A DNA stretch of 64,000 nucleotides from UBA9959 sp035353595 (lineage in GTDB: Bacteria; Elusimicrobiota; Elusimicrobia; Elusimicrobiales; UBA9959). Made by a program: the position numbers and the translations under genes. The stretch spans positions 1 to 64,000 of the forward strand of contig DAOPZW010000001.1 of assembly GCA_035353595.1 (NCBI GenBank). The letters run 5' to 3'. Every line of letters begins with the position of its first letter. Position 1 is the stretch's first letter. Shown piece after piece: positions 1-7,215 of the stretch. The notes under the pieces were generated by a model that was given only the letters and a program-made list of their open reading frames with translations, made no database searches and had not been told where the DNA came from.

Positions 1-324
1 GCCGTGGGCGGTGAGCTCCTGCGGAATGTTGGGGTGGCCGGGGGTGCCTTTGAACTCCAGGTGTTCCAGCAGATGGGCCATGCCGGTCTCGCCGTAATTC
101 TCGTTGCGCGAGCCCACCAGGTAGGTGACGTTCACCGTTACGGTGGGCTTGGTGGAATCCGGGAAGAGCAGCACTTTCAGGCCGTTGGCCAGCGTATATT
201 CGTCTATGCCTTCTACTGAAGTACCCTGCGCCACGCCCGCAGGCAATGCGAAACCGGCGGCGCTGGCGGCGCGGGCCGGCAGCAGTACAGCGGCCAGCAG
301 AAGCACTAATATTTTATTTTTCAC
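1..324 (-). CDS. M16 family zinc peptidase, N-terminal part (cut by window edge)
   Basis: The visible 108 residues start at a GTG preceded by a good Shine-Dalgarno (GGGAGGATAAA). They open with a signal peptide (about residues 1-22, ending ARAASA). The inverted zinc-binding motif HLLEH (HxxEH) sits at residues 84-88, followed by FKGTPGHP, the usual start of an M16 (insulinase/pitrilysin-like) peptidase domain. Members are periplasmic or secreted zinc metallopeptidases that degrade peptides. The gene continues beyond base 1, so the second glutamate ligand and the C-terminal half cannot be seen. It is divergent from the OmpA-like gene. Family assignment is firm; substrate unknown. Confidence 0.9.
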   Translation of the reverse strand, partial: MKNKILVLLLAAVLLPARAASAAGFALPAGVAQGTSVEGIDEYTLANGLKVLLFPDSTKPTVTVNVTYLVGSRNENYGETGMAHLLEHLEFKGTPGHPNIPQELTAHG

Positions 325-531
325 TTTATCCTCCCCGGGAAGTCTTGCCCCTGGGAGCGGGCTGCGCGCTGCGGCAGGCTGTTTCTCCCAGGCAATATTG
401 TAGTCATTGTGGCCGCTGCGGCGCAATTCCCGGGCCGGCAAAGAAAAGCTTAGCCTTTTCGGGCAATTGTTGGGGCGCGGCCAAAGAAGTAAACTTTTTT
501 TCGTTGAACTATGCGGTTAAGGGGGAAAACA

Positions 532-1080
532 ATGAAGATACTTTATACAGCGGCGGTCTGTTGTTTGCTGGCGGCTTCGGCCGGGGCCCAGGGCCTGCCC
601 GATGTGAATAAAATGAAGCAAAAAGCGGCCGCGGCGGCTGCGGATACCGGGGACCTCGCGTACAAGGCCGCGCGGGCGGCCTTCAATAAGGCCGTGAAGG
701 ATATCCCGTTCGCGTATAATTCATCCGAGCTGAACCTCAGCGATCCGAAATGCACCGTGGCGGGCGTCAGCGTGGACGCCTTCCTTAAGAATACGCTGAT
801 CCCGGCGCTGGTGAAGCTGGCGGCGCTGCTGCCGGCCGACAAACAGGTGACCGTGACCGGGCACGCTTCGCGCAGGGGGCCCGATGAGGCTGCCGGCGCC
901 TTCCAGGGAAATATTGCGCTGTCCAAGGCCAGGGCCGAGGCGCTGGTAAAATACCTGACGGCCAATTCCAGCCTGGGCGCCGAGCGCTTTAAAGTGGTTG
1001 CCGCCGGCTCCGCGCAGCCGCTGCCAGGCGTGGACCCGGCCTCGGACAAGAACTGCCGGGCCAGCATAATGATGGAATAG
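532..1080 (+). CDS. OmpA-like periplasmic/outer-membrane protein
   Basis: A 182-residue protein with a signal peptide (about 1-19, ending ASAGAQ), a short Ala/Lys-rich stretch, and a C-terminal OmpA-like domain (about 60-182). The domain carries VTVTGHASRRG and NIALSKARAEALVKYL, matching the conserved NxxLSxxRAxxVxxxL helix of peptidoglycan-binding OmpA/MotB domains. The expected role is anchoring the envelope to peptidoglycan. I chose the ATG at 532 because it follows GGGGGAAAAC and begins the signal peptide; the ATG at 511 would add seven residues with no signal logic. A catalase gene follows 35 bases downstream. There is no N-terminal beta barrel, so it is an OmpA-C only protein rather than a porin. 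Confidence 0.85.
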   Translation: MKILYTAAVCCLLAASAGAQGLPDVNKMKQKAAAAAADTGDLAYKAARAAFNKAVKDIPFAYNSSELNLSDPKCTVAGVSVDAFLKNTLIPALVKLAALLPADKQVTVTGHASRRGPDEAAGAFQGNIALSKARAEALVKYLTANSSLGAERFKVVAAGSAQPLPGVDPASDKNCRASIMME

Positions 1081-1115
1081 GCGCCTGGCGGCGCAGGGGT
1101 AAAAAGGGGGGGGCG

Positions 1116-2579
1116 ATGGAGAACAAGAAACTTACCACCAACGCCGGCGCGCCGGTGGCGGACAACCAGAACATACTGACGGCGGGCCGGCGCGGGCCGG
1201 CGCTGCTGCAGGACGTGTGGTTCCTGGAGAAACTGGGTCATTTCGACCGCGAGGTGATCCCGGAGCGGCGCATGCACGCCAAGGGCTCCGGGGCCTACGG
1301 GACTTTTACCGCTACGCGCGAGCTGGGTAAATACAGCCGGGCCAGGCTCTTCGCCAAAGCCGGCAAGAAGACCGAAGTGTTCGCGCGCTTCTCCACGGTG
1401 GCCGGCGAACGCGGCGCCGCCGACGCCGAGCGCGACATACGCGGTTTCGCGCTGAAGTTCTATACCGAGGAGGGCAACTGGGACCTGGTGGGCAATAATA
1501 CGCCGGTGTTCTTCCTGCGCGACCCGCTGAAGTTCCCCGACCTGAACCACGCCGTGAAGCGCGACCCGCGCACCAACCTGCGCAGCGCGCGCAATAACTG
1601 GGACTTCTGGAGCTCCCTGCCCGAGGCGCTGCACCAGGTGACCATCACCATGAGCGACCGCGGCATCCCGTTCTCCTACCGGCACATGCACGGCTTCGGC
1701 AGCCATACCTTCAGCCTGATCAACGCGGCCAATGAAAGGTTCTGGGTGAAGTTCCACCTGGTGACCTGGCAGGGGATAAAGAACCTCACCGACGCCGAAG
1801 CCGCGGTGCTGGCCGGCAGGGACCGCGACAGCCACCAGCGCGACCTCTACGAGAGCATAGAGCGCCGGGACTTTCCCCGGTGGACCATGTACGTGCAGGT
1901 TATGCCGGAGGCGGACGCGGCGCGGCTGCCGTATAACCCGTTCGACCTGACCAAGGTCTGGCTGCACAAGGATTGCCCGCTGCAGGAAGTGGGGGTGCTG
2001 GAGCTCAACCGCAACCCGGAGAATTATTTCGCCGAGGTGGAGCAGTCGGCCTTCAACCCCGCCAATATCGTGCCGGGCATAGGGTTTTCGCCGGACAAGA
2101 TGCTGCAGGGGCGGCTGTTCGCCTACGGCGACGCGCAGCGCTACCGCCTGGGCGTCAACCACCACCTGATACCGGTGAACGCGGCGCGCTGCCCCTTCCA
2201 CAGCTATCACCGCGACGGGGCCATGCGGGTGGACGGCAACCACGGCGGCGCGCCGGGCTATGAGCCCAACAGCCGCGGGGAATGGGCCGGGCAGCCGGGC
2301 GCGGCGGAACCGCCGCTGGAGATAGGCGGGCTGGCGGCGCATTGGGACCACCGCGAGGATACGGATTACTACAGCCAGCCGGGCAGGCTGTTCAACCTGA
2401 TGAAGCCCGGGCAGCGGCAGGCGCTGTTCGAGAACACCGCCCGCGCGCTGGGCGACGCCCCCGGGGAAATTAAGCTGCGCCATATAGGCAACTGCCGGAA
2501 AGCCGACCCGGCTTACGGCGCGGGCGTGGGCGCGGCGCTGGGGATGCCGATGGGGGAACTGGCGAAAGCGGGAAAATAG
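1116..2579 (+). CDS. katA: Haem catalase, small-subunit type
   Basis: A 487-residue monofunctional catalase that dismutates hydrogen peroxide. The distal catalytic His is in RRMHAKGSGAYGTF (His54), the catalytic Asn in LVGNNTPVFF (about residue 127), and the proximal haem-ligand Tyr in RLFAYGDAQRYRLG (about 330-340). The length fits the small-subunit clade, without the flavodoxin-like tail of large-subunit enzymes. There is no signal peptide, so it is probably cytoplasmic. A Shine-Dalgarno-like run (AAAAAGGGGGGG) precedes the ATG. A long open frame on the opposite strand is a codon-bias shadow of this gene. It implies that the organism meets oxygen or peroxide. Confidence 0.95.
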   Translation: MENKKLTTNAGAPVADNQNILTAGRRGPALLQDVWFLEKLGHFDREVIPERRMHAKGSGAYGTFTATRELGKYSRARLFAKAGKKTEVFARFSTVAGERGAADAERDIRGFALKFYTEEGNWDLVGNNTPVFFLRDPLKFPDLNHAVKRDPRTNLRSARNNWDFWSSLPEALHQVTITMSDRGIPFSYRHMHGFGSHTFSLINAANERFWVKFHLVTWQGIKNLTDAEAAVLAGRDRDSHQRDLYESIERRDFPRWTMYVQVMPEADAARLPYNPFDLTKVWLHKDCPLQEVGVLELNRNPENYFAEVEQSAFNPANIVPGIGFSPDKMLQGRLFAYGDAQRYRLGVNHHLIPVNAARCPFHSYHRDGAMRVDGNHGGAPGYEPNSRGEWAGQPGAAEPPLEIGGLAAHWDHREDTDYYSQPGRLFNLMKPGQRQALFENTARALGDAPGEIKLRHIGNCRKADPAYGAGVGAALGMPMGELAKAGK

Positions 2580-2644
2580 TAGCTTGTTCTTGAGCGGGGG
2601 GATACAGGACGGAAAAATGGCGGAGCTGCGGGCGAGCGTCCGAA

Positions 2645-2670
2645 CGCGGGGTCTTTAATTCAACCCCGCG
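2645..2670. terminator. Hairpin between convergent genes
   Basis: An 8-bp stem (CGCGGGGT / ACCCCGCG) with a 10-base loop lies between the catalase gene and the oppositely oriented small gene at 2690. There is no immediate T-run on either strand, so termination is plausible from position but not proven. Confidence 0.35.
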
Positions 2671-2689
2671 CCCGGGCCGGGAGGCTTTT

Positions 2690-2869
2690 TCAGTTCACGG
2701 CCTCCAGTTCCGCCAGCGTTTTCGTTATTTCGGCCGCCGCGGCCTTCATCAGGGCCAGCATTTCTTTTTTTTCAGGGGCGGAGCAGTCCTTGTAAAGCTC
2801 GGCGGCGCTCTTGAGGCTGGAGCATTTCGACCTCAGGTCGTGCAGCAGTTTGGAAGGGTCGGCGGTCAT
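2690..2869 (-). CDS. 59-residue stand-alone histidine-kinase DHp-like hairpin protein
   Basis: Too short for many gene callers but well supported. The ATG at 2869 follows AAGGAGA directly after the stop of the response regulator gene (9-base gap), so the two are co-transcribed. The sequence LLHDLRSKCSSLKSAAELY reads like the H-box helix of a HisKA (DHp) domain (compare HDIRSPLVALDAAL in the kinase at 13255-15387). A second amphipathic helix follows (KKEMLALMKAAAAEITKTLAELE). There is no HATPase domain. A paralogue sits in the same position behind the paralogous regulator (13053-13235). By inference it is a phosphotransfer or phosphatase partner of the regulator with His10 as candidate phosphoacceptor. 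It could instead be a structural coiled-coil partner. Confidence 0.75.
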   Translation of the reverse strand: MTADPSKLLHDLRSKCSSLKSAAELYKDCSAPEKKEMLALMKAAAAEITKTLAELEAVN

Positions 2870-2878
2870 GCGGTCTCC

Positions 2879-4225
2879 TTAAATCTTGTCCCCGCTCTTT
2901 TTGAGCGTGGCGTAGAGCAGCCTGGTGGAGATCTTAAGGGCCGCCAGCGTTTTTGTGCGGCTGCCCTCGTTCTCGTCCAGGTTCCTTTTGATTATTTCCG
3001 CTGAAACTTTATCCAGCGCGGCTTCCAGGCCGTGGGCCAGCGCATAGGCGTAAAGGTCCTCGCCGGCGGGCCCCGCCGCGGGGCTGCCGGCGGGACCCGC
3101 CGCGCGGCCTTTCAAGTGCTTCTGCGCGGTCTCCAGGCTTACCCTGCCGCCGGGGCCGCCGGCCACCAGGTCCGTGAACTTCTTCAGTTCGCGGATATTG
3201 CCGGGCCATGCATAGCTTCCCATGAATTCCCTGGCCTCGGGCGTGAAAGCCAGGCGCCGGCCGGTTTTGGTGAAGTGCAGCACCAGCGGGAAAATATCGC
3301 AGCGGCGGCGCGCCAGCGGCTTGAGCGTTATTGTATAGCCGTGCACGCGGTGGAACAGGTCGAAGCGCAGCTTGCCCTGCGCTATCAGCGCCTGCGGGTC
3401 TTCCAGCGTGGCGCTGATGATGCGGAACTCCGAGCGCTCCGGCTTTTCCGAGCCCAGCGGGTAGAAGGAGCGCTCCTCCAGCGCCTTGAGCAGCTTGGTC
3501 TGCATGTTCAGGCTCATGGCGCCTATCTCGTCGAGGAATAGCGTGCCTTTGTGCGCTTCCAGCAGGCGGCCTTTGCGCGCTTCGGAGGCGCCGGTGAAAG
3601 CGCCTTTCTTGTAGCCGAACAGTTCCGCTTCCAGCAGGTCTTCGGAATAGGCCGAGCAGTTGATGGCCACGAAAGCGCCGTCCCGCCCGGAATGCTCGTG
3701 CAGGATCTTGGCCAGAGAGGTTTTGCCGGTGCCGGAGGGGCCCAGGATCACGATGGGCAGCTCGGTGGGCGCGTATTTGAGCGCCTCGGCGGCCGCGGCC
3801 TTCGTTTCCGGGTCCTGGGTGATGAAAGCGTCCGCGAAGATGTCGGCGGCGCCGGCGGCTTTGCGGTGCTGCAGGAATTTCTGCAGGATGTCCGCCACGT
3901 TGCGCTCTTCGTTGCCCTTGGCGTAGAAGTCGCCCGCGCCCGCCTCGTAGGCCTTGTCTATCATCTCGTCGGAATCGGAGCTGGACACCACCACGGCGTA
4001 GAGCCCTTTGTCCACGGCCCGCGGGATCGCCTTGAGGCCGGAGTAATCGTCGCCGGGGCCCAGCATCAGGTCGAAGAAGCCCAGGTCGTAGCGCCCGGTC
4101 TCCAGTTTTTTCAGGGCGGTCTTAAGGTCGCCCGCCAGGTCCACGTTGTGCGCGGCCAGCTGCGCGGCCATAACTTTCTGGGCCAGCTTGTCGTCTTCCA
4201 CCACCAGGATATTCAGCTTTTCCAT
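2879..4225 (-). CDS. Sigma-54-dependent response regulator (REC-AAA+-Fis HTH)
   Basis: A 448-residue NtrC-type enhancer-binding protein. The receiver domain (1-120) has the acidic pair in VVEDD, phosphoacceptor Asp52 in FFDLML, a Ser in VVSSSDSD and Lys in FYAKGN. The AAA+ domain has Walker A GPSGTGKTS (about 180), the sigma-54 contact loop GAFTGA intact (about 225) and Walker B TLFLDEIG. A Fis-type helix-turn-helix lies near the C-terminus (NEGSRTKTLAALKISTRLLY). The ATG at 4225 is preferred over one ten codons upstream because it starts the receiver fold. The gene is divergent from the sigma-54-like factor, and two palindromic sites lie between them. It is a candidate binder of the TTTTCANNTGAAAA sites. 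No cognate full-length kinase is adjacent. Confidence 0.93.
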   Translation of the reverse strand: MEKLNILVVEDDKLAQKVMAAQLAAHNVDLAGDLKTALKKLETGRYDLGFFDLMLGPGDDYSGLKAIPRAVDKGLYAVVVSSSDSDEMIDKAYEAGAGDFYAKGNEERNVADILQKFLQHRKAAGAADIFADAFITQDPETKAAAAEALKYAPTELPIVILGPSGTGKTSLAKILHEHSGRDGAFVAINCSAYSEDLLEAELFGYKKGAFTGASEARKGRLLEAHKGTLFLDEIGAMSLNMQTKLLKALEERSFYPLGSEKPERSEFRIISATLEDPQALIAQGKLRFDLFHRVHGYTITLKPLARRRCDIFPLVLHFTKTGRRLAFTPEAREFMGSYAWPGNIRELKKFTDLVAGGPGGRVSLETAQKHLKGRAAGPAGSPAAGPAGEDLYAYALAHGLEAALDKVSAEIIKRNLDENEGSRTKTLAALKISTRLLYATLKKSGDKI

Positions 4226-4228
4226 AGA

Positions 4229-4262
4229 TTCTCTTTTGAGAAGAAATATTTTCAAATGAAAA
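4229..4262. promoter_or_regulatory. Tandem palindromic enhancer sites upstream of the sigma-54-like gene
   Basis: The strong site TTTTCAAATGAAAA spans 4249-4262 and has perfect 6-base arms. A weaker inverted repeat TTCTCTTTTGAGAA lies at 4229-4242, with centres 20 bases apart (about two helical turns). The strong site is centred about 107 bp upstream of the -12 element at 4362-4363, a normal distance for a sigma-54 activator. It also lies between a possible -10 box (TATAAT, minus strand, 4280-4285) and the start of the divergent regulator gene, so it could mediate autorepression. Confidence 0.75.
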
Positions 4263-4348
4263 TGTTAACCCTTGGAACTATTATACAGAAGTTGCGGGTA
4301 TAGTGTATCTCCTATAGAAAAACGGTGGCGCGGGTGCCGCCTGTTTTT

Positions 4349-4366
4349 TGGCATAAAAATTGCTCT
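4349..4366 (+). promoter_or_regulatory. Sigma-54 (-24/-12) promoter of the sigma-54-like gene
   Basis: TGGCATAAAAATTGCTCT has the canonical GG-N10-GC spacing (GG 4350-4351, GC 4362-4363). It closely matches two other promoters in the window (5623-5640 and 58897-58914), differing only in the central AT-rich bases. Transcription should begin near 4375, which places the chosen ATG at 4409 in the leader and excludes upstream in-frame starts. Confidence 0.85.
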
Positions 4367-4408
4367 GCTGCGGGTACAATGACTATAATATGCCTTGAGA
4401 GAAAAACT

Positions 4409-5488
4409 ATGACAAGATCTTACCGCACAGGGCTGCACCACGTGACCGGGGCAAAAACTTCCGCCTCCGTAATGGGCGCCGTTAAAATGGGCCAGCTGGC
4501 CGCCATGAGCGAGGAGGAATTCGAGAAAAGCCTGCTCGAGATGGAGAGCGGCCGCACTTTCCAGCTGCTCAAGGCCTCCGGCGCCGTGAACCTGGCCGAA
4601 TTCCCGTCGGCGCGCTACGCCGCGCGCAAATACGCGGGCTACGGTCTTAAACTTTCCGGCGGGGACCTGCCCGAACTGGCCGACGGCAAAGGCGACCTGG
4701 TGGCCCTGATCCAGGGAATCGGCCAGGAGAAGTTCGAAGCCTGCTTCCTTAAAGACGCCGCGATGAGCGACGTGGAGCGGGCCGAAGAGTGCGATATCAG
4801 CGTGGCCGACGCGCAGCGCCTGCGCGATTTTGTGAACCGGGCTTTCATCCAGGCCGAGTTCGAAGGCGCGGCCGAGGCGCCGGCGGCCAAAGTTTTCAGC
4901 GCGGTGGCCGGCATTGAACTTAATGACGGCGAGCCGCAGCTGGGCTTCTTCCACCGCGAGGTGTGGAAAGGCCGCTACAAGGTGGACGCCGAAAAGCTGG
5001 CGGCCCTGCTGCCGGGGCTGCCGCAGGCCGAGCAGAACCGCGTGGAGAAGCTGCTGCGCAAGCTGGAATTCGCCGACAAGCGCAAGACCACGCTGTACCG
5101 CGCGCTGGAGATCCTGATCAGCGTCCAGGCCGAGTACCTGGCCACCGGCGAGGCCGGCCGCCGCCGTCCGCTGTCGCAGCGGACCATGGCTAAAAACCTG
5201 GATGTGGACGCCAGCGTGTTCAACCGCCTGATCTCCAATAAATCGATACAGATGCCCTGGGGCATGGAAGCGCCCATGAGCGCGCTGCTGCCCAGCCCCA
5301 AGAAAGTGAACATAGACCGGCTTTATGAGATCGCGTCCGAAAAACCCGAGCTCAGCGACGAGGCCCTGCGCACCGAACTGAAGACGCGCCACGGCATAGC
5401 CCTTTCGCGGCGCTCGGTGGCGCAATACCGCAAGGATCTCGGCCTGCAGTCCGGCGGCCGGCGCGCGCCCGAAGCGGCGCAAGAGTGA
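4409..5488 (+). CDS. Divergent sigma-54 (RpoN)-like factor
   Basis: A 359-residue protein, shorter than typical RpoN (about 430-500). Its C-terminus carries an RpoN-box-like motif SRRSVAQYRK (333-342; canonical ARRTVAKYRE). This is preceded by a block matching the core/-12-binding region: YRALEILISVQAEYLATGE, then PLSQRTMAKNLDVDASVFNR and SNKSIQMPWG, compare RpoN SNKYIQTPRG. The N-terminus (about 20-60, AVKMGQLAAMSEEEFEKSLL) resembles the pattern of region I (AIxLLQLSxxELExEI) without being glutamine-rich. ATG 4409 follows GAGAGAAAAACT and lies downstream of the predicted transcription start. The gene sits under a sigma-54 promoter with enhancer sites beside a sigma-54 activator gene, suggesting autoregulation. 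I infer that it is a second, specialised sigma-54. A non-sigma DNA-binding derivative is possible. Confidence 0.8.
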   Translation: MTRSYRTGLHHVTGAKTSASVMGAVKMGQLAAMSEEEFEKSLLEMESGRTFQLLKASGAVNLAEFPSARYAARKYAGYGLKLSGGDLPELADGKGDLVALIQGIGQEKFEACFLKDAAMSDVERAEECDISVADAQRLRDFVNRAFIQAEFEGAAEAPAAKVFSAVAGIELNDGEPQLGFFHREVWKGRYKVDAEKLAALLPGLPQAEQNRVEKLLRKLEFADKRKTTLYRALEILISVQAEYLATGEAGRRRPLSQRTMAKNLDVDASVFNRLISNKSIQMPWGMEAPMSALLPSPKKVNIDRLYEIASEKPELSDEALRTELKTRHGIALSRRSVAQYRKDLGLQSGGRRAPEAAQE

Positions 5489-5507
5489 CCGGCCTTGAGC
5501 CGCCATA

Positions 5508-5597
5508 TTTTCATGCGAGAATATATTTTCAAATGAAAACATTTGCGTTCAAACCTGTTGCGGTCTTGCCTCTCCCAAACAGTTCCTCAAATGAAAA
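5508..5597. promoter_or_regulatory. Enhancer-site cluster upstream of the envelope operon
   Basis: Three copies of the palindrome family are present. TTTTCATGCGAGAA (5508-5521) is degenerate. TTTTCAAATGAAAA (5526-5539) is perfect and identical to the site at 4249-4262. TCCTCAAATGAAAA (5584-5597) has a weak left arm. The perfect copy is centred about 104 bp upstream of the -12 element of the promoter at 5623-5640, the same spacing as at the other two promoters. Confidence 0.75.
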
Positions 5598-5622
5598 CCG
5601 GGCGGCTCCTGGTGATCCCCGG

Positions 5623-5640
5623 TGGCATAATTATTGCTCT
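5623..5640 (+). promoter_or_regulatory. Sigma-54 promoter of the envelope operon
   Basis: TGGCATAATTATTGCTCT with GG (5624-5625), ten bases, GC (5636-5637). Start of transcription is expected near 5649, leaving about a 97-base leader before the small membrane peptide at 5746. Confidence 0.85.
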
Positions 5641-5745
5641 ATATAGGGTGTGGCCGGGTTCCGTCGGGAGGTTCAGCGGGTAGGGCGGGACCCGGTCCCT
5701 AAATTTTGAGATGAAGGTAAAAGGCCTTAAGGCCGGCAAGAGAGT

Positions 5746-5838
5746 ATGGAATACCTGTTCGACATAGGATACTCATTTATTATCGCGGTCCTGGCCGTTG
5801 TCTATATTTCTTCCGTCCTGGTTGAGGGCGGCGTTTGA
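5746..5838 (+). CDS. 30-residue single-span membrane peptide
   Basis: The first open frame after the sigma-54 promoter, with ATG preceded by GGCAAGAGAGT. It encodes MEYLFDIGYS, one hydrophobic span (FIIAVLAVVYISSVLV) and a short tail. It shows no similarity that I recognise. Its stop (5836-5838) lies 35 bases before the next gene, so it is likely translated from the same mRNA. Small single-span peptides are common in stress-responsive envelope operons; the role here is inference. Confidence 0.55.
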   Translation: MEYLFDIGYSFIIAVLAVVYISSVLVEGGV

Positions 5839-5873
5839 GCAGCTGGTTGATAAATCTTCAGAGGGAGAATAAA

Positions 5874-6695
5874 ATGAAAATACTGGCATCACTGGCGGTC
5901 ATCTGCTTAGTTCCGGCAACAGCCGTTTATTGCGCGGCTCCGGAAATAAAAACTTTTCCCGCGGCGGGGATACAAAGTCTGCGCGTTGAAACCGGGGCCG
6001 GGGACATCCTTGTGGAGGGCGCGCCGGGGGACATACGGGTGGAGGTTACCGGCGAGGAGCCCGGCAAATGCCTGCTGACGATGAAGGCCGAAGCCGGTAT
6101 CTTTCTCGTCCGGGCCGAGGACGATCCCGCGGCCGCGACAAAACGCGGGTTCTGGCGCTCCCTTTTCGGCGGTTTTCACGGCGAGAATGGCTGCCAGGCG
6201 GGCTTTAAGGTTTCGGCGCCGGCGGCCCTGCCGCTCAGCGCGGCCAACGGCTCGGGCGAAATTTATATCAGCGGCCGCGACGGCGACGTGAGCGCCGGCA
6301 ACGGCAGCGGCCATATCAAGGCGGAAAAAATCACGGGCAACCTGGACGTCAAGAACGGCTCGGGCGGCCTCTCCGGCGCCGGCTGCCCGAAAAGCCTGCG
6401 CGCGCGCACCGGTTCCGGCGGCATAACTTTCACCGGCCTTTGCGGGCCGGTCAACGCCGCCGCCGGCAGCGGCAATATCGAACTGAAATGGACGGGCGTT
6501 CCCCCCGCGGGCGAAGTGAGCGCGCGCACCGGTTCCGGGGATATCACCATGGTGTTCCCGCCTTCCGCCGCCATAGCCGCCAAGCTCGATAACGGTTCGG
6601 GCTCGATACGCAACGATTTCGTAAACGGCGGCAAATTTCCGGTGTCGGCCGGGGCCGGTTCCGGAAATATTTCCCTGCTCAAGGCCGTGAAGTAA
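5874..6695 (+). CDS. Secreted DUF4097-like (beta-solenoid, adhesin-like) protein
   Basis: A 273-residue protein with a signal peptide (MKILASLAVICLVPATAVYC, then AAP). The rest is built from repeated GSG-turn units about 20-30 residues apart: NGSGEIYISG, GNGSGHIKAE, NGSGGLSGAG, TGSGGITFTG, AGSGNIELKW, TGSGDITMVF, NGSGSIRNDF, GAGSGNISLL. This pattern is typical of DUF4097 / head-GIN putative adhesin proteins, which form beta-solenoids and often occur near PspC-type stress genes. ATG 5874 follows GAGGGAGAATAAA. It is co-transcribed with the small membrane peptide upstream and the lipoprotein downstream (37-base gap). Confidence 0.8.
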   Translation: MKILASLAVICLVPATAVYCAAPEIKTFPAAGIQSLRVETGAGDILVEGAPGDIRVEVTGEEPGKCLLTMKAEAGIFLVRAEDDPAAATKRGFWRSLFGGFHGENGCQAGFKVSAPAALPLSAANGSGEIYISGRDGDVSAGNGSGHIKAEKITGNLDVKNGSGGLSGAGCPKSLRARTGSGGITFTGLCGPVNAAAGSGNIELKWTGVPPAGEVSARTGSGDITMVFPPSAAIAAKLDNGSGSIRNDFVNGGKFPVSAGAGSGNISLLKAVK

Positions 6696-6732
6696 TTAAA
6701 AAACACAATTCAGCGGTTATTAAGGAGAAAAA

Positions 6733-7137
6733 ATGAAAATAAATATGAAACTGTTCGCGGGCGCGGCGCTGCTGGCCGCAGTGTGCGGGTTCGCGGCCTG
6801 CTCCAGGGGCGTGAGCAGTGTAAAGATCGTGTCCATCTCCCCGGATACTACCGTTAACCTGGCGGTGGGCGCCACGGTAGAACTGGAAGTGGCGGTGGCC
6901 TACGAGCTGAAGGAAAAAGAAGGCGCCATCTCGCTGGTGGTGCAGAAACAGGACAATTCTCCGATAGCCGACCTGCGTGAAAAGATCCTGAGCGGCAAGG
7001 GGACGTATACCTTCAAACAGAAATTCGTCGTGCCCGACACACACGCTGTTTCCGTTTCCGTGCCGCTGTTCGCCGATAACGCGGTAAAGACCGAGATAGT
7101 CGACCACCGGCTCTACGGCGTGGCAAAGAAGAAATAA
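6733..7137 (+). CDS. Small putative lipoprotein
   Basis: A 134-residue protein whose ATG follows TAAGGAGAAAAA. The N-terminus (MKINMKLFAGAALLAAVCGF then AACS) is a lipoprotein-like signal with a candidate lipidated Cys near residue 23. The body is beta-rich (VELEVAVAYELKEKEGAISL, TYTFKQKFVVPDTHAVSVSV), suggesting an immunoglobulin-like sandwich. I recognise no named family. It is the last gene of the sigma-54-driven envelope operon and is followed by an intrinsic terminator. Confidence 0.7.
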   Translation: MKINMKLFAGAALLAAVCGFAACSRGVSSVKIVSISPDTTVNLAVGATVELEVAVAYELKEKEGAISLVVQKQDNSPIADLREKILSGKGTYTFKQKFVVPDTHAVSVSVPLFADNAVKTEIVDHRLYGVAKKK

Positions 7138-7167
7138 GCGCGGTTGAGGCGGGCGGCGCAAAAAGAG

Positions 7168-7197
7168 GCGCCCCGTAAAAACGGGGCGCCTGTTTTT
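7168..7197. terminator. Bidirectional intrinsic terminator
   Basis: A 10-bp perfect stem GGCGCCCCGT / ACGGGGCGCC with AAA loop. It is followed by TGTTTTTATT on the plus strand and CTCTTTTTG on the minus strand. It terminates the envelope operon here and is a copy of the icd terminator at 20107-20136. Confidence 0.85.
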
Positions 7198-7215
7198 ATT
7201 TCGCCGGGTCTTGCG

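Noticed and set aside
543..2483. 646-codon open frame antisense to the catalase gene
   Set aside because: High GC with strong third-position bias opens long antisense frames; the catalase on the plus strand has all family motifs, and the antisense product is low-complexity Arg/Ala/Val-rich.
4325..4408. Upstream extension of the sigma-54-like protein to an ATG at 4325 or 4379
   Set aside because: The first lies upstream of the -24/-12 promoter, the second only about four bases after the predicted start; ATG 4409 has a ribosome binding site.
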